A DNA stretch of 64,000 nt from Dyella lipolytica (GCF_030160075.1 NZ_BSNQ01000009.1:306295-370294), one strand, 5' to 3'. Shown: positions 33,516-42,349, counted from the first letter of the stretch. Made by a program: numbers and translations. Notes: a model not told the origin generated them from the letters alone.

Positions 33516-34460
33516 TCAGACGGCGGGCGCCGGGGTCGGTTCGGCATGCCGCCACACCGACCAGCTCACCCCGGCCACCAGCAGCACGATGGCCGCAATT
33601 TCCAGCGGTCGCGGCCAGCGATGGTCGTAAATGAAGGCGTAGAGCAGCGCGAACAGCGTCTCGAATACCAGCAACTGGCCGGCCAGGGTCAGCGGCAAAC
33701 GGCGGGAAGCGGCGTTCCACAAGGCGTTGCCCAGCCAGGAAGCGCCGATCGCCAGCAGCAGATTGACCAACCAGAACACTTGCCAGCGTGCGGGAGGAAG
33801 GGCCTGCTGCACCCAACCCGCAGGCAGTAATAGGACAAACAGCCATAACAGCAAGCCAAGCAAGCCCGTCACGGCACCCCACAACATGGCCCATTCATTG
33901 CCGGAGAAATGGGCGGTGCGGCGCAGGTAACGCGCATTCTGCACCGCGTACCATGTCCAGCAAGCCAAGGCGCCCATCGCGCAGGCCATGCCGATGCAGC
34001 GACTGAGGACGCTGGCATGTGGCCCGCTGCCCACGCTAAATACATCTGCATTGATGCAGGCGATACCGGCCAACACCATCAACAGCGGCCATGCCAGTCG
34101 CGACAATGGCACCGAACCATGATCGCCATGGCCGATCAACGTCACGGACACAGGTAACACACCGATGATGAGTGACGTTGCCGCTACGCCAACTTCATGC
34201 ACGGCAAAGCCGAGCAACACGTAATACAGCAGGTTACCCACCAGCGCGAAGCGCACCAGCGCAAAAAAATCACCGCGCGTGAGTCGCGCCATCACACTGC
34301 GCGCCGTCGGCAACAACGCCAGCGAGGAAACGATGCCGTACATCACGTAACGTCCCGCGCTCAGCAGCACAGGCGAAAAATCGCCCAGCAGGCGCGGCAC
34401 CAGAAACACCATGCCCCACATCGCGCCAGCCAGTAACCCGTACAACACGCCACGCTGCAT
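33516..34460 (-). CDS. DMT-family (EamA-like) transporter
   Basis: A 314-residue protein with about ten membrane segments in two EamA-like repeats (GLLAGAMWGMVFLVPRLL at the start, and ACWTWYAVQNARYLRR in the second half). A conserved QLLVFETLFALLYAFIYDHR near 270-289 is typical for this transporter family. Such proteins export amino acids or other metabolites. It sits inside the trp gene run between the UbiC-like gene and trpG, so an aromatic compound is a fair guess but not shown. Confidence 0.85.
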   Translation of the reverse strand: MQRGVLYGLLAGAMWGMVFLVPRLLGDFSPVLLSAGRYVMYGIVSSLALLPTARSVMARLTRGDFFALVRFALVGNLLYYVLLGFAVHEVGVAATSLIIGVLPVSVTLIGHGDHGSVPLSRLAWPLLMVLAGIACINADVFSVGSGPHASVLSRCIGMACAMGALACWTWYAVQNARYLRRTAHFSGNEWAMLWGAVTGLLGLLLWLFVLLLPAGWVQQALPPARWQVFWLVNLLLAIGASWLGNALWNAASRRLPLTLAGQLLVFETLFALLYAFIYDHRWPRPLEIAAIVLLVAGVSWSVWRHAEPTPAPAV

Positions 34461-34505
34461 GACGTTCCTTATGCCCTCAAAACCCTATAGCCGCGCGTCC
34501 CATGT

Positions 34506-35180
34506 TTACGGTCGCGCCAGTACTTGCCGCGTATAGCTTTCGATGACAAGACTGAAAGGCTGGTTGTCGCCGGTGTACAGCACCGCGCGATGCTGCAACA
34601 CGTGATCGGGAATCGCCAGCGGCTGGTTGCTGGTTGGTGGCAACGGGGTGCCGCTGTCCCAGCCTTCCGGCAACGGCGACCACAGCAGATCCGCTGAAAG
34701 CGTCTGGCGACGGAAGTGCAACGGCTGAACGACTTTGCCGAACGGCACATCGGACGTATCGAGTTGCCGATTCATCTCTGGCGTCAGGTGCGAAGGCACG
34801 TACCAGTTGTCCGCATCCGACAGCACCGCATCGCCGCAGCTCAAGGCGACCCGGCGGTAGCGCACCGGTTCTTCCGGACCGATGCCGAGTAAGGCGCGCG
34901 CACCATCAGGTAACGGCTTGTCGGCACCATGCACGCGCTGCGCAACGATCTTGGCTTCCGGCGCGAGGTGATGCGCGCCGCACCATTGCTCCAGTGTCAA
35001 CGTCGCACTCGGGTGGCTGAGCAATTGCGCATTGAGCGTCTGCAATTCGGCCAACGCCTGCGTGCGGCTAAACGGCGTATCGGGCCAGCCTTGCGATGAT
35101 TGGCGTGCCGACAACGACGACGCGACGATCAACATCGACAACACAGCAAGATGGCGAGCACAGCGAATGACGTTTGGCAT
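34506..35180 (-). CDS. Secreted chorismate-lyase-like (UbiC-fold) protein
   Basis: A 224-residue protein with an N-terminal signal (LAVLSMLIVASSLSA). The mature part has EPVRYRRVALSCGDAVLSDA near 103-122, NWYVPSHLTPEMNRQLDTSD near 124-143, PFGKVVQPLHFRRQT near 145-159, and HVLQHRAVLYTGDNQPFSLV near 191-210 followed by IESY. These are the strand pattern and WYVPS/E.Y motifs of the chorismate-lyase/UTRA fold. Its ATG is three bases after the trpE stop, so it is co-translated with a chorismate-using enzyme, yet it carries an export signal. The family call is by eye. Confidence 0.7.
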   Translation of the reverse strand: MPNVIRCARHLAVLSMLIVASSLSARQSSQGWPDTPFSRTQALAELQTLNAQLLSHPSATLTLEQWCGAHHLAPEAKIVAQRVHGADKPLPDGARALLGIGPEEPVRYRRVALSCGDAVLSDADNWYVPSHLTPEMNRQLDTSDVPFGKVVQPLHFRRQTLSADLLWSPLPEGWDSGTPLPPTSNQPLAIPDHVLQHRAVLYTGDNQPFSLVIESYTRQVLARP

Positions 35181-35183
35181 GGC

Positions 35184-36659
35184 TCACAATCCCTTGGCGG
35201 CTTGAGCGACCGCACGGAACAGCGCGCGGCCCTTATTCATCGTTTCTTCCCATTCCGATGCGGGATCGGAGTCGTACACGATGCCCGCACCCGCCTGCAC
35301 ATGCAGACGGCCGCCTTGAATGACCGCCGTGCGAATGGCGATGGCGGTGTCCGCATCGCCCCACCAGCCGATCCAGCCGATCGCGCCCGCGTAGATGTTG
35401 CGTTTGTAGGGCTCGAGTTCCTGGATGATCTCGATCGCACGAATCTTCGGCGCGCCGCTGAGGGTGCCGGCGGGAAAGGTCGCCTTGAGCACGTCCATGT
35501 AGGTGAGATCCGGTTTCGCCCTGCCCTGCACTTGCGACACGATGTGCATCACGTGCGAGTAACGCTCAACGGCGAACGATTCGCTGACTTCGACACTGCC
35601 CGTTTCGCTGATGCGGCCGATGTCGTTGCGGCCCAGGTCGATCAGCATCACGTGCTCAGCGCGTTCCTTGGGATCGGCGAGCAGTTCCGCTTCGAGCGCC
35701 TGGTCCTCTTCGTCGGTGGCGCCGCGCTTGCGCGTGCCGGCGAGTGGGCGCACCACCACTTTGCCGTCCTTGAGGCGAGCGAGAATTTCCGGCGACGAGC
35801 CGACGATCTGCGTATCGCCCAGGTCGACGAAATACATGTACGGCGAAGGATTCATCGCGCGCAACGCACGGTACACATCCACCGGTCGCGCGTTGAAACC
35901 TACACTCAGGCGCTGTGACGGCACCACCTGGAAAATATCACCGGCGCGGATGTATTCCTTTGCGCGCTCGACCATCGCCTCGAATTCTTCACGCGTGAAG
36001 GAGGATTTGAAATCGCTTTCGTCGAGCGCCGTGGATTGCGTGAGCTGCGGATACGCGGCGCCGCTTTGGCGCAGACGATACGTCAGTGCATCGAGCCGGC
36101 GCTGTGCTTGCGCATATGCCTGCGGTTGCGCCGGATCGGCGTGCACGATGAGGTACAGGCGACCTTTCAGGTTGTCGAAGACGGCAACCTCCTCGGCCAG
36201 CATCAACAGCACGTCCGGCGTGCCGAGTTCGTCCGCGCGATCCCATTGCGCCAGCCGTGGCTCGATGTAGCCGATGGTCTCGAAGCCAAAGTAACCGACC
36301 AGGCCGCCGCTGAAAGCCGGCAACTGCGGTAAGCGCGGTACGTGATAGTGCTGGCGAAGTTTCTCGATTTCGGCGAGCGGATCGTCCAGATGGCGGCGCT
36401 CGACGACCTCGCCCGCGTCTTCCACTTCCAGCTCGTGCCCGCGCAGGCGATATACGCGCTTGGCCGGCAAGCCGATGATCGAATAGCGCCCCCAGGTCGC
36501 ACCGCCTTCCACCGATTCGAACAGGAAGGTATACGGGCCGTCGGCCAGCTTGAGATACACCGACAGTGGCGTATCCAGATCGGAAAACACCTCCCGCACC
36601 AGCGGGATGCGGGTATGTCCTTGCGCGGCAAGCGCATCGAATTCGTCGCGGGAAATCAC
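35184..36659 (-). CDS. trpE: Anthranilate synthase component I
   Basis: About 491 residues from the GTG at 36659 (VISRDEFDALAAQGHTRIPL, matching the usual front end); a GTG at 36710, two bases after the kinase stop, would add 17 residues. The feedback site FLFESVEGGATWGRYS is intact, so tryptophan inhibition is expected. Catalytic blocks are RAGDIFQVVPSQR, PLAGTRKRGATDEED, and HVMLIDLGRNDIGR. It converts chorismate and ammonia to anthranilate with TrpG. It is unusual in following a sensor kinase gene with overlap or near-overlap. Confidence 0.97.
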   Translation of the reverse strand: MISRDEFDALAAQGHTRIPLVREVFSDLDTPLSVYLKLADGPYTFLFESVEGGATWGRYSIIGLPAKRVYRLRGHELEVEDAGEVVERRHLDDPLAEIEKLRQHYHVPRLPQLPAFSGGLVGYFGFETIGYIEPRLAQWDRADELGTPDVLLMLAEEVAVFDNLKGRLYLIVHADPAQPQAYAQAQRRLDALTYRLRQSGAAYPQLTQSTALDESDFKSSFTREEFEAMVERAKEYIRAGDIFQVVPSQRLSVGFNARPVDVYRALRAMNPSPYMYFVDLGDTQIVGSSPEILARLKDGKVVVRPLAGTRKRGATDEEDQALEAELLADPKERAEHVMLIDLGRNDIGRISETGSVEVSESFAVERYSHVMHIVSQVQGRAKPDLTYMDVLKATFPAGTLSGAPKIRAIEIIQELEPYKRNIYAGAIGWIGWWGDADTAIAIRTAVIQGGRLHVQAGAGIVYDSDPASEWEETMNKGRALFRAVAQAAKGL

Positions 36660-36712
36660 GTAAGGTTCCGGATGGCCGAACGGGGAACGGCCATTGTAGG
36701 GGATGAACACGC

Positions 36713-38719
36713 TCAACCCGCTAGGCGCTGCCGTGGCATACCGTGCAGACGAAGGCTGAAAGCCACGCCGCTGCCGTCTTCGAGGTTGCGCGCGGAGGCA
36801 ACGCCGCCATGGCGTTCGGCGACCAGACGCACCACGTACAGGCCCAGACCGAGATGCGGCGCATCACCCGGCGTGGCCTTGTCACGCAGGCTCACCAGTG
36901 AATCGAACAGGCGGCCCTGCATCGCTGCCGGCAATGGCGGCCCCTGATTCGCCAGCTCGATCTCGGCGCCGCCGTCGATAGCGCGCAAGCTGAGGCGTAG
37001 CCAGCCATCGGAGGGCGTGAACGAAAGCGCGTTGTCGAACAATTTGTCCAGCGCCTGCGCAATCAGTTCCGGCGCGCCATGCATGTGCAGCGGCTGGTGA
37101 GGCAACGCGCATTCAAGCGAACGAGTGCCAGCTAAGGGCCGATAAGCCTCTGCACAACCGCGCACTACGTCGGCCAGGTCCACATCCTCCGGCTCGGCAG
37201 CGGCGATGGCCCGCTCCATCCGGCTTGCCTCGCTCATCGCACGGACCAGCGTGCCTAGACGCGCCACGCCATCGCGCGCACGTGCCAGATAAGGCTGCGC
37301 TTCGTCGGAAAGCTCGGCGTGTTCGAGATTGTCGAGCGAGGATTTCACAATCGCCAGCGGCGTATTGAGCTCGTGCGAAAGCTTGGAGGCCAGCGTGCGC
37401 AGATAATCGGTGTAGCCACCCACAGCTTCGAACAGGCTCTGGAAGCTGCGCGCCAGATCACCGATTTCATCCTCGGCGTGCGCCATCGGGAAATGGCCCT
37501 GTATCCACTGGCCATCCAGACGTCCATCGTTGAGCTGCGCACGCTCCACCGCATCGCGCAAGCGACCCAGGCGCAAACTGAGGCGTGTGGCAAACCACAG
37601 CAAGATGGCGCCAGCAACCAGCATCACCCCGAAACTGGTGAGCAGCAGGCTCAGGAACGCGCGATTGGCAAGCAGCGGCACAGCGCGACTAGCCTGTTCC
37701 AGCAAAAGCACACCGACCACGGTTTGATCGCGCTCCACCGGAACGGCCGTCGCCAACACCACACTGTCGCGTTGTTCGCCCTGGCGCCAGACCGTTGCGG
37801 AGGTTCCGTCGCGCGCGCTTTGCACTTCCGGCAGATCCAGCCGCGGCACATCGGTCGTCCAGGGCTCGGCTTCCTCCAGCGGATTGGCCAGCAGCGAGCG
37901 GTAAACCACGGAAGAGAGCCAACCCGGCTGGGAACCGGAGGTCGTCAGCTTGCCGCTTTGAGCGAGCAACCAACCGGAGGGGGTGAGCAGACGCGCACGC
38001 GTGTCTTCCGGCGCCAGCCGCGACAGCTCCTGCGAAACATTCGTGGAGTAACGCCAGAGCGGGCGCACCTCGGCAGCAACGGGATCGCCGCCATTGGCGG
38101 CCGTGTAAACGCCGACACCCAACGCATTGAGTCCAAGGCCGGATGGCAGACGCAATTCCGCGTGATAGCCGCTGCCGTCCTCCTGCCATTGACCGGTTAT
38201 CCGGTCCGGCAAGTCGCCAGCCGGTGGATCGAGCAGTTGCGCGGTGAACGCACCCGGCGCCGCGCTCGCCAAAAGATAGCGGCGATGCTGCGCGCCCTGA
38301 ATCAAATCCAGTACCACGTGATCAGACGAAAGCGCGTTGGCATCGCCGGCATCGGCGCGCGTGCGGCGCGCCGTGCGCACGTCGATGTACATATAGAAAC
38401 CACTGTCGTCCTCGGCGAGCAGCAGCTTGCCCTGCTTACCTAGCGGCTGGCTCCACGGCGTCATCGGCGCCCAGTCGTCGCCGTAACCATCAACGGTGAT
38501 GGGGTTCAGCGCCTGCTGCACATACCAGCCCGTGCCCGATTGCGGCAGCGGCACATCCGTAACGGCAAGGCTACGCGCTACCGCCGTAGCCGTAGCCGTC
38601 AGCGCCTGCTCCTGCCCCTGGCGCAACAGAGTCTCCATCTGCCGCACGTACAGCCATCCCGCCACCGGCAGTGCAAGGGTACACAGTGCGACGAGCAGCA
38701 GTTTTTGGCGCAGACTCAT
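36713..38719 (-). CDS. Sensor histidine kinase (PdsS-like, dedicated-sortase type)
   Basis: A 668-residue membrane kinase. One segment at 6-25, a large periplasmic sensor of about 320 residues including a DOMON-like region (PITVDGYGDDWAPMTPWSQP near 73-92), a second segment at 354-376, HAMP linker, H-box SKLSHELNTPLAIVKS with His449, N-box LFDNALSFT and G-box HLGLGLYVVR. The layout and N-terminal RQMETLLRQGQEQAL fit the kinase of the proteobacterial dedicated sortase system, but no sortase gene is seen. It pairs with the response regulator at 39349 and overlaps or abuts trpE. Confidence 0.9.
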   Translation of the reverse strand: MSLRQKLLLVALCTLALPVAGWLYVRQMETLLRQGQEQALTATATAVARSLAVTDVPLPQSGTGWYVQQALNPITVDGYGDDWAPMTPWSQPLGKQGKLLLAEDDSGFYMYIDVRTARRTRADAGDANALSSDHVVLDLIQGAQHRRYLLASAAPGAFTAQLLDPPAGDLPDRITGQWQEDGSGYHAELRLPSGLGLNALGVGVYTAANGGDPVAAEVRPLWRYSTNVSQELSRLAPEDTRARLLTPSGWLLAQSGKLTTSGSQPGWLSSVVYRSLLANPLEEAEPWTTDVPRLDLPEVQSARDGTSATVWRQGEQRDSVVLATAVPVERDQTVVGVLLLEQASRAVPLLANRAFLSLLLTSFGVMLVAGAILLWFATRLSLRLGRLRDAVERAQLNDGRLDGQWIQGHFPMAHAEDEIGDLARSFQSLFEAVGGYTDYLRTLASKLSHELNTPLAIVKSSLDNLEHAELSDEAQPYLARARDGVARLGTLVRAMSEASRMERAIAAAEPEDVDLADVVRGCAEAYRPLAGTRSLECALPHQPLHMHGAPELIAQALDKLFDNALSFTPSDGWLRLSLRAIDGGAEIELANQGPPLPAAMQGRLFDSLVSLRDKATPGDAPHLGLGLYVVRLVAERHGGVASARNLEDGSGVAFSLRLHGMPRQRLAG

Positions 38720-38755
38720 GCTTCAACGTTCCAACCAGCGTAGCCGTGAAGCAGC

Positions 38756-39352
38756 CTAATGCGCCGCGGGTTTGCCAGTCGAGTGGGATGGTGGAACAAA
38801 GGTGGCGTAGCTGGAATGCTCCGCTACTTCCTTGAATAACTTGAGCAGCTGCTGACGCATCGGATCCGTTGCGCCAATGGCCACCGACCAACTGTATCGG
38901 ATACCGGCAACCTTTCCGGGATCGCAGAACACGATCGCGTCATCGGTGTGGTCACTGCCCGAATACAGCACGCCACGACAGGGCATATGCGGATTGTTCA
39001 CGGGCAACGATGCGACTTTGCCGGCCGGATCGAGTTGCAGATAGTGCTTGCGATCGTCTTGCAATTCGGCATCCAACGTCGGGAGTTTGGACGGCCATAC
39101 ATTGAGCACCATGACTCGATTGGGTTTGCCCGTCCACTCACCCTGATAAAGCACGTAATTCACACCAATCGCGCTTGCGTATGTGCAGCAGTCTTTTGTC
39201 CACCCGGTCGGCGCTGTCGTGCTGATCGTCCAACCAGGCACGTTGGCATCGGACGCACCGTGCGCCTCAACGGCGGGATTGGCCTGCTCCGCAGCCATCG
39301 ATACACCGGCACACAACAGCAGGCCGGCAAGCATCCAGCGTACGCATGTCAC
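38756..39352 (-). CDS. Secreted protein between response regulator and kinase
   Basis: A 198-residue protein. The GTG at 39352 overlaps the regulator stop as GTGA, favouring this start. It has a signal peptide (MLAGLLLCAGVSMAA), then a cysteine pair in WTKDCCTYASAIGVNYVLYQ near 50-69 and further cysteines in MPCRGVLY and VFCDPG, likely disulfide-linked in the periplasm. No known domain is recognised. Its position between a regulator and its kinase suggests a role in signal sensing for this two-component system. Confidence 0.72.
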   Translation of the reverse strand: MTCVRWMLAGLLLCAGVSMAAEQANPAVEAHGASDANVPGWTISTTAPTGWTKDCCTYASAIGVNYVLYQGEWTGKPNRVMVLNVWPSKLPTLDAELQDDRKHYLQLDPAGKVASLPVNNPHMPCRGVLYSGSDHTDDAIVFCDPGKVAGIRYSWSVAIGATDPMRQQLLKLFKEVAEHSSYATFVPPSHSTGKPAAH

Positions 39353-40038
39353 GGACGCCACCGATACCCCACACCATGCACGGTCTCGATCGCATCGAAC
39401 TCCGGCGCCACAGCGATGAACTTCTTGCGGATGCGCTTGATGTGCGAGGTGATGGTGGCGTCGTCCACGACGAGTTCGGCTTCGCGCATCAGCTGATCGC
39501 GGTTTTTAACGTGACCCGGGAAGCGCACCAGGGTGTGCACCATCCAGAATTCGGTGACGGTGAGCGGTACTTCGGCGTTGTTCCAGGTGATGCGCATGCG
39601 CTCGGACTCGAGCTTCAATGGTCCGTGTCCGATCACGGTTTCGCTGGACGTCGGTGCCTTCAGCGATTCGATGCGCCGGAACAGCGCGGCGATGCGCGCT
39701 GCCAGCTGATGCAGGCTGGTGTCTTTGCTGAGGTAGTCGTCGGCGCCTAGGCGCAGGCCGGAAATCACGTCGAAATCTGAATCGCGCGCCGTGAGGAAGA
39801 TGATCGGCAATGTGGCCGACTTCGCGCGGAGTTCGCGACAGAGATCGAAGCCGCCCTCCGGTTCGTCGCCGAGGCCGATGTCGATAATGACCAGCTCCGG
39901 TAGGCGCACGGCAAAGGCACTGGATGCCTCTTGGCGCGAACCATAGCCGCGTGTGTCGTAGCCGAAGCGGTTCAAGGCTTCTACGTAATTGGCGCGGATC
40001 AGCGGTTCGTCTTCGACGATGGCGATGTTGCGACCCAT
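39349..40038 (-). CDS. Response regulator, OmpR type (PdsR-like)
   Basis: A 229-residue protein with a receiver domain (IAIVEDEPLIRANYVEAL at the start, phospho-acceptor Asp53 in IIDIGLGDEPEGGF, PIIFLTARDSDFD near 76, conserved Lys in DDYLSKDTSLH) and a winged-helix DNA-binding domain (LTVTEFWMVHTLVRFPGHVK near 148-167, TITSHIKRIRKKF near 188). The GLGDEPEGGF and ARDSDFD wording matches the dedicated-sortase regulator family. AGGAGGAAT precedes the ATG. It heads the long minus-strand run that includes the kinase and trpE. Confidence 0.93.
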   Translation of the reverse strand: MGRNIAIVEDEPLIRANYVEALNRFGYDTRGYGSRQEASSAFAVRLPELVIIDIGLGDEPEGGFDLCRELRAKSATLPIIFLTARDSDFDVISGLRLGADDYLSKDTSLHQLAARIAALFRRIESLKAPTSSETVIGHGPLKLESERMRITWNNAEVPLTVTEFWMVHTLVRFPGHVKNRDQLMREAELVVDDATITSHIKRIRKKFIAVAPEFDAIETVHGVGYRWRP

Positions 40039-40214
40039 GGGGGATTCCTCCTGAAGATGTCGGGCAGGTTGCTATGTGGGTCGCACTTGCGCAAGCCGCA
40101 CAACGTGTTTGCCCGCGTTCCGCCAGATTCCGTCGGCTGATCGCCCTTGAGGCGTCGGTTGCCGCGCCCTAGCGAGGTGTTTGATATCCCCAAGCCAACC
40201 ACGAGCATCACACC

Positions 40215-40328
40215 ATGCGCGCCGACCCCTCCATCGACCCCAATGCCGAACTTCGTACTTTCGAGCCGCTGCGCGTGGTGCTGGCATTAGGTTCCCTGCT
40301 GCTCGGCCTCTTGCTGAGCCTGCATTGA
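40215..40328 (+). CDS. Small membrane protein, 37 residues
   Basis: MRADPSIDPNAELRTFEPLR is followed by one hydrophobic segment (VVLALGSLLLGLLLSL) and ends in His, like a single-pass small membrane protein. It is divergent from the response regulator and is followed after 10 bases by a second small frame with a strong ribosome site and a terminator, which supports expression. Confidence 0.5.
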   Translation: MRADPSIDPNAELRTFEPLRVVLALGSLLLGLLLSLH

Positions 40329-40338
40329 GGAGACATCT

Positions 40339-40455
40339 ATGCCATCCCGCCACTTTGTTGATGCTGCCGTGGAAAGCCTCGGCGCGACCGGTCCGCAAGG
40401 ATGCTTGCCGGTCGCGCCAGCGGGCGAGCCGGATCCGGACTGGCAGCCTTTATAA
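40339..40455 (+). CDS. Small protein, 38 residues
   Basis: GAGGAG stands six bases before the ATG. The frame reads MPSRHFVDAAVESLGATGPQ, contains one Cys, and ends in DPDWQPL; it is acidic and hydrophilic. Within it GCGACCGG...CCGGTCGC forms a hairpin. It follows the 37-residue membrane protein and precedes a terminator at 40505, so the two probably form a small operon. No family is recognised. Confidence 0.45.
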   Translation: MPSRHFVDAAVESLGATGPQGCLPVAPAGEPDPDWQPL

Positions 40456-40504
40456 ACCGCATTACCAAGCCGTTTCCCGAGTCGTTCCTGTCCCGGCGTT
40501 CCTT

Positions 40505-40535
40505 CCCCTCCCTTGACCCCGGAGGGGATTTTTTT
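40505..40535 (+). terminator. Rho-independent terminator after the small-gene pair
   Basis: CCCCTCC at 40505-40511 pairs with GGAGGGG at 40521-40527, followed by ATTTTTTT on the plus strand. Confidence 0.8.
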
Positions 40536-40730
40536 GGGGTGTCGAAATTATTTGCCCCAGCCGGGAACCATTCGGGGAAGACCCTGTCCGAATATTTGGC
40601 AGGCGTGTAATCCATTTTGCCGTGGAACTCGCCGGGGCTGAAACGACGGCCGAGCCTCCCGTCCTTCAGCCACGTGCAGGCCACTCCTGCCAATGGTGTC
40701 TCCTCTAGCGTCTTTCCGACGCCCCTCCAG
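40536..40730 (+). ncRNA. Possible small RNA between two plus-strand terminators
   Basis: About 200 bases after the terminator at 40505 and before a second one at 40731, both pointing in the plus direction. No plus-strand frame in it has a ribosome site. The second terminator needs a transcript that ends there, which would be an untranslated RNA or read-through. It does not match 6S, SRP or RNase P RNA landmarks that I know. Confidence 0.3.
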
Positions 40731-40769
40731 CCCGGCACAGATTTCCCCCTGTGCCGGGTTTTTCTTTTT
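40731..40769 (+). terminator. Strong rho-independent terminator
   Basis: CCCGGCACAG at 40731-40740 and CTGTGCCGGG at 40749-40758 form a perfect 10-base stem, followed by TTTTTCTTTTT on the plus strand. It ends six bases before the rpe stop codon on the other strand. Confidence 0.88.
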
Positions 40770-40774
40770 GCGAC

Positions 40775-41443
40775 TTAGCCGATGGTTTCGCGCATCCGCT
40801 TGATCACGGCCTGATAGTCCGGCGCGTTGAAGATGGCCGAGCCGGCCACGAAGGTATCGGCGCCGGCCGCCGCGATCTGGCCGATATTGTCGGCGGTCAC
40901 GCCGCCATCCACTTCGAGCCGGATCGCACGGCCGCTCTCATCGATGCGACGGCGCACGAGGCGCAGCTTCTCCAGCGCTTCGGGGATGAACTTCTGGCCG
41001 CCGAAACCCGGATTCACCGACATGATCAACACCATGTCCAGCTTGTCGAGCACGTGGTCGAGCCAGTTCAGCGGTGTCGCCGGATTGAATACCAGGCCAA
41101 CCTGGCAACCGGCATCCTTGATCAAGCCGATGGTGCGATCCACATGCTCGCTCGCTTCCGGATGAAAGCTGATGCAGCTGGCGCCCGCCTTGGCGAAATC
41201 CGGCACGATGCGATCCACCGGCTTCACCATCAGGTGCACGTCGATCGGCGCGGTAATGCCGTAATCGCGCAGCGCCTTCAGCACCATCGGCCCCATGGTG
41301 AGATTGGGTACGTAGTGGTTGTCCATGACGTCGTAGTGCACCCAGTCGCCACCCGCGGCCAAGACCTTGGCGGTGTCCTCGCCCAGCCGCGCGAAATCGG
41401 CGGAGAGGATGGAGGGAGCGATGATCGGAGACTGCTTGCTCAT
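40775..41443 (-). CDS. rpe: Ribulose-phosphate 3-epimerase
   Basis: A 222-residue TIM-barrel protein of standard length from the ATG at 41443. It begins [20 protein letters not shown], has [17 protein letters not shown] near 35-51 (metal His and catalytic Asp), HLMVKPVDR near 68, [14 protein letters not shown] near 143-156 (phosphate-gripping loop) and [11 protein letters not shown] near 176. It interconverts ribulose 5-phosphate and xylulose 5-phosphate in the pentose-phosphate pathway, feeding the transketolase encoded at 44603. Confidence 0.98.
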   Translation of the reverse strand: MSKQSPIIAPSILSADFARLGEDTAKVLAAGGDWVHYDVMDNHYVPNLTMGPMVLKALRDYGITAPIDVHLMVKPVDRIVPDFAKAGASCISFHPEASEHVDRTIGLIKDAGCQVGLVFNPATPLNWLDHVLDKLDMVLIMSVNPGFGGQKFIPEALEKLRLVRRRIDESGRAIRLEVDGGVTADNIGQIAAAGADTFVAGSAIFNAPDYQAVIKRMRETIG

Positions 41444-41551
41444 GACGAAGCCTTGGGGGCAATAGTGAGTGGCGAGAAAGCGAAAAGCGGCTGCCACTCT
41501 CCGCATGACCCACCTGGACGAAAAGCCATTGGGATTTGCTAGGCGGCCATT

Positions 41552-42349
41552 CTACTTGAAGCCCCGCTCCGCCTTGATCCGCTCGTACGCCGCATTGATG
41601 TCGCTGGCGCGAGCCTCCGCGCGCTTGCGCATCTCTTCGGGCAGGTCGCCCAGTCGGTCGGGATGATGTTCGGAAATCAGCTTGCGATAGGCGCGCTTGA
41701 TGGCGCGATCGTCCGCATCGCGTGCGATGCCTAGTACGGCATACGGATCGGGCCCCTGGGTGTTGCGTTGTGGCGGAACATAGCCGCCTTGCCCCGGGCC
41801 ATGACCACGCGCACCGGTGTGCCAGACAAAGCCCTTCATCGCCATCAGAGCCATCAACTCCATGTCGCTGACGCGCAGGGCGAAAGCGAGCTGGCGCAGG
41901 ATCGCCATTTTTTCCGGTGGAGGATTGCCCTCGGCCAGCACGGTTTCGATCACGACATCGAGCAGTGGAAAAGCATGGTCGCGACGCAAGCCGGCCCACT
42001 GACGCAGCGCATTGATCGGCGTACTGACATCGAACTCGGGCTGCTTGCCTGCATTGAAGGCGTTGATGGCCTGCTGGCGCATGGCGGTATCCAGGCCCAT
42101 GCGGCCCATCATGCGTTCGGCAACGGCGATTTCCGCTTCGGACACGCGGCCATCGGATTTGGCGATCGCTCCCAGCAAGGCGAACAACGGCGATACATAG
42201 CCGCCGGCCTCGGGCGTTGCGCTACGGCGTTGGCTGAAGCGCAGGTTGTCGAGCACGAAGCCGACGATCGCGCCCACGCCGGCACCGACGATGCCATGAC
42301 CAAGCAACAGGCCCGCCATGGCGAACCAGAAGGTATAGGTGTAGCTCAT
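41552..42349 (-). CDS. djlA: Co-chaperone DjlA
   Basis: A 265-residue protein with an N-terminal glycine-rich membrane segment (LLLGHGIVGAGVGAIVGFVL near 14-33), a central TerB-like helical domain (ALLGAIAKSDGRVSEAEIAV near 57-76) and a C-terminal J domain (DPYAVLGIARDADDRAIKRA near 205-224, with HHPDRLGDLPEEM carrying the HPD tripeptide). This is the DjlA architecture, a membrane-anchored DnaK partner. Its ATG overlaps the stop of the cytochrome gene by four bases. Confidence 0.96.
   Translation of the reverse strand: MSYTYTFWFAMAGLLLGHGIVGAGVGAIVGFVLDNLRFSQRRSATPEAGGYVSPLFALLGAIAKSDGRVSEAEIAVAERMMGRMGLDTAMRQQAINAFNAGKQPEFDVSTPINALRQWAGLRRDHAFPLLDVVIETVLAEGNPPPEKMAILRQLAFALRVSDMELMALMAMKGFVWHTGARGHGPGQGGYVPPQRNTQGPDPYAVLGIARDADDRAIKRAYRKLISEHHPDRLGDLPEEMRKRAEARASDINAAYERIKAERGFK

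Noticed and set aside
36660-36712. Tryptophan attenuator leader before trpE
   Set aside because: There is no room between the kinase and trpE and no run of Trp codons.
40337-40738. 133-residue minus-strand open frame
   Set aside because: It runs through two plus-strand terminators, lacks a ribosome site and has no domain; the plus-strand small genes explain the region better.
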